Shown piece by piece: positions 1 to 8,641 of a DNA stretch of 64,000 bases (position 1 is the first letter of the stretch; each line of letters opens with the position of its first letter). The position numbers and the translations under genes are program-made. Below the pieces are notes generated by a model, which worked only from the letters and a program-made list of their open reading frames with translations, was not told the DNA's origin and did not search any database. This stretch comes from Prochlorococcus sp. AG-402-N21 (GTDB lineage: Bacteria; Cyanobacteriota; Cyanobacteriia; PCC-6307; Cyanobiaceae), in assembly GCA_003216435.1 (NCBI GenBank), contig QCIW01000003.1, positions 1 to 64,000 on the forward strand, in the 5' to 3' direction.

Positions 1-1
1 G

Positions 2-1006
2 TTAGGTCCAATTATTTCGTTGGTTTCTTTGTTTGTTGTTGGAGCAATAGGTTACCGAATTACTGAAGGTTGGGATTGGGGAGATTGTCTTTGGATGGTT
101 CTCATAACCATTACTACAATTGGCTTTGGTGAGGTAGAACCACTTAGTGCAACTGGAAGAATAGTAACTTTTTTGATAATTGGTGGCGGGTTGGTAATAG
201 TCCAATTAACACTTCAGAGATTATTAGGTCTTTCTGAATCTGGTTACTTTCGCAGGATGAGCGAGTTAAGGTTGCGGAGGATGCTTAGACGTATGCGAAA
301 TCATGTAATTATTTGCGGCTATGGCCGAATTGGGAGAGAAATTGCGCAGCAACTCCAAGTTGAGGATGTGCCTATTCTTATTGTGGAGTTAGATAGCGCT
401 CTGAAAGTTGAAGCTGAAAAGGAAGGTTTAAATGTTCTATGTGCAGATGCAACTTTGGATGAGACATTGTTATTGGCTGGAATACAAAATTGCAGGAGTT
501 TGGTAGTTGCTCTGTCTAACGATGCGGCAAACCTTTACGTTGTTTTAAGTGCACGAGGATTGAGTGGAAAATGTCGTTTAATTTCAAGAGCTGAAAGTGA
601 AGAGGCAGCTAATAAACTTAGGCTAGCAGGGGCGACAGTCGTGGTTAGCCCATATGTTGCGGCGGGTAAAACCATGGCAGCAACTGCTTTGCGACCAATA
701 GCAGTTAATTTTATGGAATTGTTAGCTGGATCACAATGTGAAATAGAAGAATTTCTTCTTACTAGTGATGTCGCAAAATTTGATCAAATAAGGAATCGTA
801 CTTTGTCTGAACTTAATTTAGGTCGTCAAAGTGGTGCAATGATATTAGCCATACGAGATGGAGCGGATTTGATAACTAATCCTGGTGGCGATTTTGTGAT
901 TGCCCCAGGACAACTACTTATTGCTTTAGGTAATAAAGAACAATTAGCTCTTTTAAAGGAATTAATATGTGAGATTTTACTTAACGTTGAGAAGATCAAT
1001 TGCTAA
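2..1006 (+). CDS. Potassium channel with RCK/TrkA-N NAD-binding domain, 5' end outside window
   Basis: Probable ligand-gated K+ channel of the inner membrane. The reading frame is open to the left edge, so the start codon and first helix lie outside; the TTG at 20 is only the first possible start codon inside. Visible in order: a pore helix and selectivity filter TTIGFGE (about residues 31-37 from the TTG), a last transmembrane helix, a basic linker, then a Rossmann domain starting VIICGYGRIGREIAQQL with the GxGxxG fold, and a C-terminal RCK_C-like region. Filter plus RCK order is typical of prokaryotic two-helix K+ channels. The exact ligand is unknown. It is followed by an independent dehydrogenase gene. 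Confidence 0.85.
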   Translation, partial: LGPIISLVSLFVVGAIGYRITEGWDWGDCLWMVLITITTIGFGEVEPLSATGRIVTFLIIGGGLVIVQLTLQRLLGLSESGYFRRMSELRLRRMLRRMRNHVIICGYGRIGREIAQQLQVEDVPILIVELDSALKVEAEKEGLNVLCADATLDETLLLAGIQNCRSLVVALSNDAANLYVVLSARGLSGKCRLISRAESEEAANKLRLAGATVVVSPYVAAGKTMAATALRPIAVNFMELLAGSQCEIEEFLLTSDVAKFDQIRNRTLSELNLGRQSGAMILAIRDGADLITNPGGDFVIAPGQLLIALGNKEQLALLKELICEILLNVEKINC

Positions 1007-1098
1007 CTTGCTTTGATCTCTTTTAATACAAATATCAAAAACCATCTTTTACTGTCAATAGTTAGATTGTCTATATTATTGTTGTTTGCGAAGCTTGA

Positions 1099-2046
1099 AT
1101 GACTTGGTCCATTAATTCTATACCTAGCCAAGAAGATAGAATCGTTTTTATCACCGGTGCAAATAGTGGATTAGGTTTCGATACGGCTCAAACTTTATTG
1201 CAAAAGGGTGCAACTGTAATTCTTGGCTGTCGTTCTATAGAAAAAGCTGAACAAGCACGAAAGAAACTTTTTGATGAGAACGATGGCGGAAATATTGAAG
1301 TGTTAGAGATGGATCTTGCTGACTTAGAAAAAGTAGATGAGGCTGTTGATCAAATGATTGCTAAATATGAAAAATTAGATTTACTGATTAACAATGCAGG
1401 AGTCATGGCTCCTCCACAAATATTTAGTCAACAAGGTTTTGAACTTCAATTTGCAGTGAATCATCTTAGTCATATGGCATTAACTATTAAGTTGCTGCCA
1501 TTATTATCTAAACAACGTAGAGGACGTGTTGTAACAGTTTCTTCTGGTGCTCAATACCTCGGCAAAATTAATTGGGATGACCTTCAAGGGAAAGAATATT
1601 ATGATCGTTGGGCATCTTATTCTCAAAGCAAACTTGCTAATGTTATGTTTGCTTTGGAATTGAGCCAGAGATTAAGGGCTTGCAATATAGATCTTGCTTC
1701 GCTTTGTGCACACCCTGGTTTGGCTAGGACTAATTTACAAGCAACCTCAGTCAAGGCTACTGGATCTTGGCAGGAGGCTATAGCTTATAGATTAATGGAT
1801 CCGATGTTTCAAACGTCTTGGATGGGATCTCTCCCCCAATTACGCGCGGCAACGGATTTAAAGGCGAATAATGGTGAGCAATATGGTCCTAGGTTTAATT
1901 TCAGAGGTTATCCCACACTTTGTCGTATAGCTCCCATGGCCCTGAATAATGAGAAAAGAGAACGTCTGTGGGAGACGAGCTGTAAACTCATTGGAGATTT
2001 TGTTGATCTAAGTAGAGGTAATCAACTTCTTAGTAAAAAGAAATAG
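1099..2046 (+). CDS. Short-chain dehydrogenase/reductase (protochlorophyllide-reductase-like)
   Basis: NAD(P)-dependent SDR of 315 aa. It shows the cofactor motif TGANSGLG (residues 20-27), NNAG in the fourth strand and the catalytic YSQSK with an upstream serine in VSSGAQ. The spacing and the HPGLARTNL stretch resemble the retinol-dehydrogenase/light-dependent POR-like branch common in cyanobacteria. The substrate cannot be assigned; it is not called POR itself because the gene lacks other diagnostic features I could verify. It starts at an ATG and stands alone between the channel gene and a convergent dehydrogenase. Confidence 0.85.
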   Translation: MTWSINSIPSQEDRIVFITGANSGLGFDTAQTLLQKGATVILGCRSIEKAEQARKKLFDENDGGNIEVLEMDLADLEKVDEAVDQMIAKYEKLDLLINNAGVMAPPQIFSQQGFELQFAVNHLSHMALTIKLLPLLSKQRRGRVVTVSSGAQYLGKINWDDLQGKEYYDRWASYSQSKLANVMFALELSQRLRACNIDLASLCAHPGLARTNLQATSVKATGSWQEAIAYRLMDPMFQTSWMGSLPQLRAATDLKANNGEQYGPRFNFRGYPTLCRIAPMALNNEKRERLWETSCKLIGDFVDLSRGNQLLSKKK

Positions 2047-2067
2047 CTATTACTTATATTTATGTCC

Positions 2068-2964
2068 TTATTTGATCGTTTTTTTTATTGACCGCCTTAA
2101 AACAGAGACATCTTCATCGTGATAGCCTTCCTTCATTAACTCTTCCTCTAGTTCCTTTACTTTGGATGTTATAGGAAGCTGTAACCCTGACTCTTCGGCT
2201 GTTTTTAATGCAATAGATAAATCTTTGTGGTGTAGCTGTAATTTAAACCCTAAGGGGTAGTAGTCATTCAACATTGCTTGAGAGCGGTTGGTAAGCGCCC
2301 ATGAACTGGCAGCTCCTTTTTGAAGACCTTCGATAACTTTGTTCATTGGTAAGTTGAGAGCTTCTCCTAAGGCAATTGCTTCTGCAACTGCTGCATAACT
2401 TCCAGCGACGAGTATTTGATTAATGGCTTTGACTTCTTGCCCTTTGCCAACATGGTCAAAACCATAAAAAGAATCTCCTATTACATTGAGAATAGGAGTG
2501 ATTTCTCGGAGCCAATTATTATCTGCACCGACGAAAATTGTAAGACTTCCTTGCTTTGCTCCTTCTGTGCCCCCAGTTACTGGAGCATCGACATACTTCA
2601 CATCTTTCTCGGCTAATTGAGTTGCAAATAATTTCGCTTTTGAAGGACTAATTGTTGATAAGTCAATTACGATTTGACCTGGAGTCAAGCTTCCTGCTGC
2701 TCCTCTGGGGCCAAATAGAACCTCCTTTACAGCATTGTCATCACTTACACAAATGAGCAAAACCTTGCAGCCCTTGGCAGTCTCTTTAGGCGTAGCACAA
2801 TGCTTGCTACCTTGCAGTTCTCTATGCTCTTCCGCTTTCCTACTGCGTGTATGAACTTTTAGGGGAAAACCTGCTCTAAATAAGTTGATTGCTATTGGGA
2901 GACCGATTGCCCCAAGTCCAATAAATCCCAAAGGTGTTTTTTCACTTAGATTGAGCTTAGGCAT
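2068..2964 (-). CDS. Beta-hydroxyacid dehydrogenase (3-hydroxyisobutyrate dehydrogenase family)
   Basis: NAD(P)-dependent beta-hydroxyacid oxidoreductase of 298 aa, normal family length. The N-terminal Rossmann motif is GFIGLGAIGLPIA, the substrate-binding block reads DAPVTGGTEGAKQGSLTI, and the catalytic lysine is in GQEVKAINQ; a helical C-terminal domain follows. The family includes 3-hydroxyisobutyrate, tartronate semialdehyde and glyoxylate/succinic semialdehyde reductases. In a photorespiring cyanobacterium the semialdehyde/glyoxylate reductase roles are attractive, but this is inference. It is convergent with the SDR gene, 21 bp apart. Confidence 0.85.
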   Translation of the reverse strand: MPKLNLSEKTPLGFIGLGAIGLPIAINLFRAGFPLKVHTRSRKAEEHRELQGSKHCATPKETAKGCKVLLICVSDDNAVKEVLFGPRGAAGSLTPGQIVIDLSTISPSKAKLFATQLAEKDVKYVDAPVTGGTEGAKQGSLTIFVGADNNWLREITPILNVIGDSFYGFDHVGKGQEVKAINQILVAGSYAAVAEAIALGEALNLPMNKVIEGLQKGAASSWALTNRSQAMLNDYYPLGFKLQLHHKDLSIALKTAEESGLQLPITSKVKELEEELMKEGYHDEDVSVLRRSIKKTIK

Positions 2965-3054
2965 TACAAGTTTTTTTTCGCTCTACATAAATTACTTATT
3001 GATTGGAGAAAACAATTCATGTGTCTCTATGATTAGGATTTAATTTCTCTTCAA

Positions 3055-3327
3055 ATGGATTTTTCTGGACCTGATGCGATTGATAAAGCTATTGAGGCAG
3101 GTTTGGACTTAGATGGGAGCCCAATACCCTCAGAGATGCTAAATCTTTATAATGAAGTTATGGAAAAAGAAGGTGCGCGAAAACGAAGTGGAGTAAAGAA
3201 ATCAATGCGAAATAGAATTGTCCGATCTGGGGCAAAACATTTTGATCAAAATACTCTTAATCAACGACTACTTAAGGCTGGATGGAAAGGGTTGAATCTA
3301 AAGGAAATAGAGTTCTTTTTTAATTGA
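3055..3327 (+). CDS. Conserved small basic protein, function unknown
   Basis: A 90-aa soluble protein with an acidic, aspartate-rich N-terminus (DFSGPDAIDKAIEAGLDLDG) and a basic second half containing RKRSGVKKSMRNRIVRSGAKHFD. No family recognised. Predicted helical throughout, no signal peptide or membrane segment. It starts at an ATG 90 bp from the divergent dehydrogenase, so the two probably use separate promoters in that gap. The good codon structure and charge pattern make it a credible gene. Confidence 0.7.
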   Translation: MDFSGPDAIDKAIEAGLDLDGSPIPSEMLNLYNEVMEKEGARKRSGVKKSMRNRIVRSGAKHFDQNTLNQRLLKAGWKGLNLKEIEFFFN

Positions 3328-3498
3328 GGTATAGCTTTATAACAGTTTTATAAGAACGAACTCAGATAATAAAAACTTACAATCTTTAGCATGATTCTTT
3401 AATAACCAGACTTGCTAACAATTTGCAAACTGTACTTATTAGAGTGGCGGCCTACCACCCATTTGATCTATAAAGGTAGCCTTATTTGGGGCTTAGCC

Positions 3499-3783
3499 AT
3501 GCAGTCACAAAGTGGTATGCGTTTGAATGAATCCATACAACAGTTCGCAGGGAGTAGATGGGAGAGTCTTACTGATCGTCAAAAAACTTATGCCAAAAAG
3601 GTATGGGGAGTGATTACTTACAAATGGCGGTGGCAAATAGCTATGAATATTCCATATTTTGCAATTTTTCTTTTGGATAGAACTATTCCAGCAGTTCATC
3701 AATTTGACATGGCTTTATTGGCAACGATTACTTCTAAACTTCCAGTACCAGCATTTATTTCTTCATGGATAGGAATGGGCTAA
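3499..3783 (+). CDS. Small membrane-associated protein, function unknown
   Basis: 94 aa from the ATG at 3499; the frame stays open upstream to about 3412, but the upstream residues look non-coding, so the internal ATG is preferred. Sequence starts MQSQSGMRLNESIQQFAGSR. A helical basic stretch (LTDRQKTYAKKVWGVITYKWRWQIAMNI) is followed by a hydrophobic segment with YFAIFLLDRTIPAVHQF and a second weak hydrophobic stretch near the end. Not a family I recognise. It is isolated, with 170-250 bp spacers on both sides. Confidence 0.65.
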   Translation: MQSQSGMRLNESIQQFAGSRWESLTDRQKTYAKKVWGVITYKWRWQIAMNIPYFAIFLLDRTIPAVHQFDMALLATITSKLPVPAFISSWIGMG

Positions 3784-4036
3784 TTTTATCTATCTGATAA
3801 GGCAAAGCATATTTTCATATTCGTGACGGAGTAGAGATTTCATTGAACTTCCAAGCCTTTTAAAGGAATAGATTTTATATTTCACTAGATATTCGAAACT
3901 AATTTTTGGAGCATAAAATACTGTAATGGTCCTATATCTTCCTAGCTCTCAATTAATTTGCAAAACAATTACTCTTCACCTGAAAATAATATTTTGATTA
4001 ACCTATCAATTATGAAATTAGTAAATGGTGCAGTCT

Positions 4037-4378
4037 TTATAGTCCCATTGCTCTTCTAAGTTTTGTTGCTTCATCCATCCCCTCCATGATTGTGAAGGTT
4101 GCATTTTTAGTCGCAGCATTTCTGAGTTTTGATAATTCTTGATACTCACTCGATTCATAAGCTTCAACTGCTGCACGCATAGAAGGAAACTCACAAATTA
4201 CCGCTAAGTTTGCATTCTCTGTCCGTTCTTTGCCTTGAGGCTCTGTGTCTTTAGCAAAGATCTCGCCACCGACTTCTTTTAGCCAAGGACCTACTTTCTT
4301 TACATATTCAGAAAATAACTCTTGATTCACAACTGTTGAGGTTGAAATCCAATAACCTTTTGCACCTTTTTTATCCAT
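4037..4378 (-). CDS. DUF1330 family protein (dimeric alpha-beta barrel fold)
   Basis: 113 aa. The opening KGYWISTSTVVNQELFSEYVKKVGPWLKEVGGEIFAKD and the later NLAVICEFPSMRAAVEAYESSEYQEL match the DUF1330 pattern (KGYW.., then a strand followed by A..Y.S.EY..). These are small ferredoxin-like-fold proteins of unknown biochemical function. There is no signal peptide. An ATG start is used and the gene is monocistronic, divergent from the tiny cysteine-rich gene that begins 160 bp away. Confidence 0.8.
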   Translation of the reverse strand: MDKKGAKGYWISTSTVVNQELFSEYVKKVGPWLKEVGGEIFAKDTEPQGKERTENANLAVICEFPSMRAAVEAYESSEYQELSKLRNAATKNATFTIMEGMDEATKLRRAMGL

Positions 4379-4538
4379 ATGAAGAATGACTGGGAGATAA
4401 AATACATCTTATGACGAACCTTGTTGATAATAATAAATTGGTTAGTTCGGGAATCGCCTAAAAGTTTTTAGTAAATAATGCGGATGGTAGATATTTCTAC
4501 AAGGACTATATTGTTTTTAACAATTAGAGGGATTTTGT

Positions 4539-4697
4539 ATGATTAAAACTGATATTACTATTAGAAGTGAAGAGCAAACAGACCCTATCGATGATTATCT
4601 CGAATGTGTAACTTATTGTTCAGTTGAAAACCTTGCCGAAGGGAATGATTGTCAAACCATTTGTATGGAACGACATCTTAAGGGCAATTATTTTTAA
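4539..4697 (+). CDS. 52-aa twin CX3C protein, function unknown
   Basis: A 52-residue ORF from ATG to TAA with an acidic centre and four cysteines arranged C23-X3-C27-X10-C38-X3-C42. The spacing predicts two helices joined by a short turn that could be held by two disulfides or bind a metal. A purine-rich stretch (TTAGAGGGATTTTGT) lies just before the ATG and can act as ribosome-binding site. No family recognised. No signal peptide, so a cytoplasmic thiol or metal role is the simplest guess. Confidence 0.7.
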   Translation: MIKTDITIRSEEQTDPIDDYLECVTYCSVENLAEGNDCQTICMERHLKGNYF

Positions 4698-4842
4698 TAA
4701 ATAATCTAAATCTAAAGGTGAATTTAGTGTAGATAACTAATATATCTTAAATGAGAGTAGAAGTAATTATTAAGATCACTATCCCTAGGATATTTATTTG
4801 ACCAGATTTTTTTATGATCATCATTCAGGTATCTAGATTGTA

Positions 4843-5373
4843 TTACTTGAGTTTGCATCGGAGTACTGCTAGAGCTTCATTAGGAAGCCCAAGAAAAAGA
4901 TCAAGTATTTTGTTGCCCGTTGCTGGAATTAGTGCAACACCTACAAGAGTCGCTTCACCATTAGACTTTAGACTATGACCTTGTTCTTGGTAGAGATTAC
5001 TTTTGACTTTACTCGTTTCAAGAGATGTTTTGACAATTAAATCCGGGAAGTAAAGTATAGAAGCAATACTAAAAATAAATCTTGCTTCGAACTCCAAGAT
5101 AATCTCTCCAGAATTTTTATTGACACTTCCCTGAAGTTTATCCATAGACATTTCGACTTTTAATCCTGGAGGCAATGGAAGAGATAAGAACTTTGTTGTT
5201 TGCGAAGTAAGAGGAGGGATTGAAAATGTTTGAGATGAAAAGCTTAAGTGCAGTAAATTTTCTTTCTCAGAAGGCTCTAATTTTGCTTCTCCTCCTCCTC
5301 CTCTGGCGTCATATTCAAAAGTTGGATACGAGCCAATTGCTAATCGGCATCCCTTCAGACTTTGGAGATGCAT
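4843..5373 (-). CDS. Conserved cyanobacterial protein (DUF1997-like lipid-binding fold suspected)
   Basis: 176 aa without signal peptide or membrane helix. The N-terminus has a glycine run (YDARGGGGEAKL), followed by alternating hydrophobic residues that suggest a long beta sheet (LSLPLPPGLKVEMSMDKLQGSV, EIILEFEARFIFSIASILYFPDLIVKTSLET). The pattern resembles cyanobacterial proteins that share the DUF1997 organisation, but the match is from memory and weak. ATG start; isolated gene. Confidence 0.65.
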   Translation of the reverse strand: MHLQSLKGCRLAIGSYPTFEYDARGGGGEAKLEPSEKENLLHLSFSSQTFSIPPLTSQTTKFLSLPLPPGLKVEMSMDKLQGSVNKNSGEIILEFEARFIFSIASILYFPDLIVKTSLETSKVKSNLYQEQGHSLKSNGEATLVGVALIPATGNKILDLFLGLPNEALAVLRCKLK

Positions 5374-5536
5374 AGAATAAAAGCCTTACCATTATTTTTA
5401 GTTTAGCGGAGTTAATTTAATTTCAATGAAGAAGTAAGTGGAATATTTAAATAGATTTTTGACCGATGAATCCATTTGATGCCAGTCTATCTCAGAAAAA
5501 ATGGATAAGAATCAAGAGCTTAAATTTGATTAAACA

Positions 5537-5830
5537 TTAATCGCGTCTCATTCGTTCACGATCTGCTTTAGCCCTTTGGTCAAGGAGTTTTACATCTTTT
5601 CTAGCTCTTTGGTCAAGGAGTTTTACATCTTTTCTAGCTCTTTGGTCAACACGCTCTAAATCTTGCTTAGCTCTTTGATCTACACGTTCTAAATCTTGTT
5701 TAGCTCTTTGGACCATACTGGCCATTGAGTCCACCATCATTGACAATGCACTAGGTACTTCTTTACCTGTAGGCGTCAAAGATAACTTCTGACTCGATTG
5801 ATTATTTGAAGCTGGGATATTTGGCGTCAT
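5537..5830 (-). CDS. Coiled-coil protein built from five hendecad repeats
   Basis: 97 aa. The first 41 residues are low-complexity (MTPNIPASNNQSSQKLSLTP...) with a short hydrophobic VPSALSMMVDSMASMV. Residues 42-96 are five consecutive 11-residue units: RAKQDLERVDQ twice, RARKDVKLLDQ twice, then RAKADRERMRR. The perfect 11-residue period predicts a right-handed hendecad coiled coil, with one face hydrophobic and the rest strongly charged. The gene's DNA repeats are almost identical. No family recognised; a structural, filament or nucleoid role is possible but unproven. ATG start. Confidence 0.7.
   Translation of the reverse strand: MTPNIPASNNQSSQKLSLTPTGKEVPSALSMMVDSMASMVQRAKQDLERVDQRAKQDLERVDQRARKDVKLLDQRARKDVKLLDQRAKADRERMRRD
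5543..5707. repeat. 33-bp tandem repeat inside the hendecad coiled-coil gene
   Basis: Five in-frame 33-bp units encode the 11-residue repeats. Two neighbouring units are identical at the DNA level (the unit containing TCAAGGAGTTTTACATC), and two others differ at only a few bases. Such near identity implies recent unit duplication, so copy number may vary between strains. Confidence 0.85.
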
Positions 5831-6473
5831 GCATTTTATTATGCATCTTTTTAGGATAGTAAATCGATTAGCACTATATATCCATTACTTTTGAAACTTT
5901 TAATCGAATAACTATGAACAATCAAACGTTTATCCATCGCTATAAAAAGACAACTATTTACTTTGTGAATAAGCAGTATTTTGGCAATGAAGTTCTTGAT
6001 GGATAGGTTCTTATTATCGAAAATTAATTGAAGTTATTTTTCTGTTAATCTTTTATTAATAGATTGGTCGCTGTTTGCATACTCATAATCGATATTTCTT
6101 ATGACAATGGATAAGAGACTTGAAAGGAAGAATGGCTATTTTTGATACTGCAAATCTGATCTCAATAACCTTTGGTAAGAGTTTTTTTTAGGTATTCAGA
6201 ATACTTACAAAAGATAGGAAATAGCTCCCTTTTCTATTGATCTAGAATCTTGAGCAGTATCTTTCACTTGCCAGCGGATTTAATAGCTATAAGGTAGGAC
6301 TTATTTACTCGGCTTCTACAACCATTTCAATAGGTGCTAAGCGCTTTAAGTTCAAGACATTTTATTTAGGATTGAAATTTTATAGCTAGTTCATTTAATT
6401 TCAATATCAATAACAGCATCAAGCATCATGTATTAAAGATGACTATAAATAAGATAAATAAGACATTACATTT
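5831..6473. other. 643-bp stretch without a convincing gene
   Basis: Only very short open frames are visible, for example 30 codons from an ATG at 5914 and 19 codons from an ATG at 6132 (the latter preceded by AAAGGAAG). Neither can be supported. No strong hairpin or terminator was found. It may hold promoters for the flanking genes or an unrecognised small RNA. Confidence 0.4.
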
Positions 6474-6659
6474 ATGGGAGAGGCTAAAAGACGTAAAGAA
6501 GCTGGTTTACCCCCTAAGAGCAAAAAAGAAAATAAGAAATCTGAGTCGCTAACTCTTTTTCAAAAATTCCGAAGAAATCAAATCTTGCCGGTTATCTTTG
6601 CAGTAGGTTTTGTGATTTTTCTAATTTATGATTTGGTTAAGTACTACAACGAGAGCTAG
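6474..6659 (+). CDS. DUF2839-like small membrane protein
   Basis: 61 aa starting MGEAKRRKEAGLPPKSKK, the hallmark N-terminus of the cyanobacterial DUF2839 family, followed by a lysine-rich linker and one transmembrane helix (ILPVIFAVGFVIFLIYDLV, residues 42-60). The positive-inside rule places the basic N-terminus in the cytoplasm. Function unknown. ATG start; it is separated from the preceding gene by the long empty stretch. Confidence 0.8.
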   Translation: MGEAKRRKEAGLPPKSKKENKKSESLTLFQKFRRNQILPVIFAVGFVIFLIYDLVKYYNES

Positions 6660-6713
6660 ATGCAATATGAATTTTAGTTTTCGTCTGTTAGGCAAGCTAA
6701 GAAAATTTTCTTT

Positions 6714-6941
6714 TCATTTCACTTGATATACCTTTGAACGGCCATTGCATTTTCTAACTGCCCATGCAATAGGTGCTTTGCTACTCTCTTGCTCAACGCA
6801 TGTATTTTGATTTTCTGCCCAGTGAGCGACAGTACTGAGACTAATAGCAATAAATACAAGACTTATAGTACATAAGAAAATTGCAACACCAGTCAGAATT
6901 TTTGCTAAATCAAATTTTTTGTTTGTTGTGCTTTCAGTCAT
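6714..6941 (-). CDS. Small one-helix membrane protein with a Cys pair, unknown
   Basis: 75 aa from the ATG at 6941 (one codon after a possible TTG). The cytosolic N-terminus (TESTTNKKFDLAK) precedes one helix ILTGVAIFLCTISLVFIAISL, and the exported tail carries two cysteines (QNTCVEQ and RKCNGR) that could form a disulfide in the periplasm or lumen. No family recognised. It is convergent with the DUF2839-like gene. Confidence 0.6.
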   Translation of the reverse strand: MTESTTNKKFDLAKILTGVAIFLCTISLVFIAISLSTVAHWAENQNTCVEQESSKAPIAWAVRKCNGRSKVYQVK

Positions 6942-7147
6942 CAATATTTAAAGCATTAGTATTAGTGGATTTAGGTTTCATTTGATTGTCCCGAACTAGA
7001 TTTTTAGTTCTCTTGATCTGACTTTAAGATGAAATCTAACTCACTTAACTTACTTACTTTCTTAAGAGATATCTTTTTTTTTCTTAGCTAACTTGATAAA
7101 TAAATATAAAAAGCTAGAAACTTGTGTATATAGGAGAATTGACTTAA

Positions 7148-7669
7148 ATGCCTTCTTTTGTGAATTTATTGCTATACACACTTGCTGGGGCAAGTGTTGG
7201 TTCGCTTCTGATTCTAAGTGGTATACCTGCGGCCCCACTATTAGGAGCAATATTGGGTTCAGGAATTTTAAGTGTTAGTGGCCAATTAGATGTTGCATCA
7301 TGGCCTATAGGCACAAAAACAGTGCTTGGGATAGGAATAGGAACAGTTATTGGAACTGGAATTAATAGAGAAACATTAGCTGAATTGCAAGTAATTTGGA
7401 AACCAGCATTAGTGATAACTTTTACTCTTCTACTAACAGGAATTATTGTTGGATTATTAATTCATAGATTTCTTGGAGTAGATAAAATCGTAGCCCTATT
7501 AGGAGCAGCTCCAGGAGGAACTATTGGAATGACTTTAGTTGGAGCTGAATTTGGTGTTGGAGCAGCTGTTGCCGCTTTGCATGCAGTCAGATTAATTACT
7601 GTTCTATTTTTGATACCTCCAATAGTTAATCTACTTACATCTAGTGGAAGCATTGACATTCCTAAATAA
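7148..7669 (+). CDS. AbrB-family (AmoA/TIGR03082-type) integral membrane protein, half-size
   Basis: 173 aa, rich in glycine and hydrophobic residues with about five helices. The segments AGASVGSLLILSGIPAAPLLGAILGSG and ALLGAAPGGTIGMTLVGAEFGVGAAVAALHAVRLITVLFLIPPIV match the repeating unit of the membrane AbrB/putative ammonia monooxygenase family, here present as one unit rather than the usual two. This AbrB is unrelated to the transcription factor AbrB. Full function would then need homodimers or a partner. Transport substrate unknown. ATG start. Confidence 0.75.
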   Translation: MPSFVNLLLYTLAGASVGSLLILSGIPAAPLLGAILGSGILSVSGQLDVASWPIGTKTVLGIGIGTVIGTGINRETLAELQVIWKPALVITFTLLLTGIIVGLLIHRFLGVDKIVALLGAAPGGTIGMTLVGAEFGVGAAVAALHAVRLITVLFLIPPIVNLLTSSGSIDIPK

Positions 7670-7750
7670 GATTATTGACGATTTTTAGTCGGCTTTAGAT
7701 CCTAAATTTTTTTTAATAGAATTGATGCAAATAATTGGACAAATTGATAT

Positions 7751-8023
7751 CTAGAAATTTAATTCTGGTTGTGATCCAACTACTTGATTCCATTTCTTAA
7801 ATGAGGTTTTCATTTCAGATAATAATGGCTGGAGAATTTCAGCTTTAAAGCACCTAGCTGGATTGATTAGTTCAATATTAATCCACTTTGCAAGAGGATT
7901 GATAACATAACTGTTGCCTTGATCTCTACTACTCTTGCCAATGATTAAAACCAAAGCACCTGCCCACCCAGCAACTACGATAGTAAGCACATAAAAAGCC
8001 AGGCATAAATTAGTTGTGCACAT
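7751..8023 (-). CDS. Single-helix membrane protein, unknown
   Basis: 90 aa from an ATG. An N-terminal hydrophobic helix (LCLAFYVLTIVVAGWAGALVLIIG, residues 6-29) acts as signal anchor. It is followed by a soluble amphipathic tail with INPLAKWINIELINPARCFKAEILQPLLSEMKTSFKKWNQVVG. No family recognised. Convergent with the AbrB-like gene 81 bp away. Confidence 0.6.
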   Translation of the reverse strand: MCTTNLCLAFYVLTIVVAGWAGALVLIIGKSSRDQGNSYVINPLAKWINIELINPARCFKAEILQPLLSEMKTSFKKWNQVVGSQPELNF

Positions 8024-8073
8024 AATTTTTGAGAAACTTAGCTAAAATGTATCAATTAATTCTTATATAGCAA

Positions 8074-8162
8074 TAGGTAAAAGTATGGCTGATAATTCGC
8101 TTAGCTGATTAAGCCTTAAGATGATATGTTCTAGGCTTTAAAATTTTTGATGCTTTTACCTA
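8074..8162. repeat. Nested inverted repeats in an intergenic region
   Basis: An outer 10-bp pair TAGGTAAAAG (8074-8083) and CTTTTACCTA (8153-8162) encloses an inner pair AAGCCT (8111-8116) and AGGCTT (8133-8138). The RNA from either strand could fold into a two-level hairpin of about 90 nt. No protein-coding frame covers it. It may be a small RNA or an extended leader. Confidence 0.35.
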
Positions 8163-8250
8163 ATACTTAAATTTTAATTTTTCTATAAAGCTTAATATCA
8201 CAACAGGAAAAATCGATATAGTTTGATCTACTTTCTTTGAGAATCAGGTA

Positions 8251-8421
8251 TTAGCGTAATTCAATAATTTCATAATACGGTCGGTCTTCGTAGTCTGCAT
8301 CTGAACAGCAGAGGTCTCCGTAGATTTCTTCGAGGAAGTCATATGCATCATCATAGTTTTCGAAAACCTCGAATGTAACAGAGTCTTCAATTCCATCGTG
8401 TCTTTTTATGCGATACTTCAT
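8251..8421 (-). CDS. 56-aa acidic protein, unknown
   Basis: Complete ORF from ATG to TAA encoding 56 aa, with starting sequence MKYRIKRHDGIEDSVTFEVF and a strongly acidic centre (ENYDDAYDFLEEIYGD), an adjacent cysteine pair CC (residues 38-39) and the end YYEIIELR. It alternates beta strand, helix and beta strand, as expected for a small folded domain. Third-position base use is coding-like. No family recognised. There is no signal peptide. Confidence 0.7.
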   Translation of the reverse strand: MKYRIKRHDGIEDSVTFEVFENYDDAYDFLEEIYGDLCCSDADYEDRPYYEIIELR

Positions 8422-8641
8422 CGTAAAGAATATGCAAATGGTAAATTAAGTAAACGAAAAAAAAGTTACTTCCAATTACTCCTTAATCTAATTTAGATAT
8501 TAGGTTGGAATTATTCTTAGGACAGTCCTTGGATTTAGATTTAGCTTGATTTGATGAGGATCATATTCTTAATTGCCTAATATGAAGAGTTAATACTAAA
8601 CTATTTTTTCTACTTATTATCAATATGTGAATGTTATTAAA

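Noticed and set aside
1099-2046. Light-dependent protochlorophyllide reductase
   Set aside because: Only the general SDR motifs were verified; a related dehydrogenase is the safer call.
5543-5707. CRISPR array
   Set aside because: The 33-bp units are contiguous, in frame and without spacers, so they are coding repeats.
5914-6006. 30-codon frame
   Set aside because: Too short, no ribosome site and no recognisable composition.
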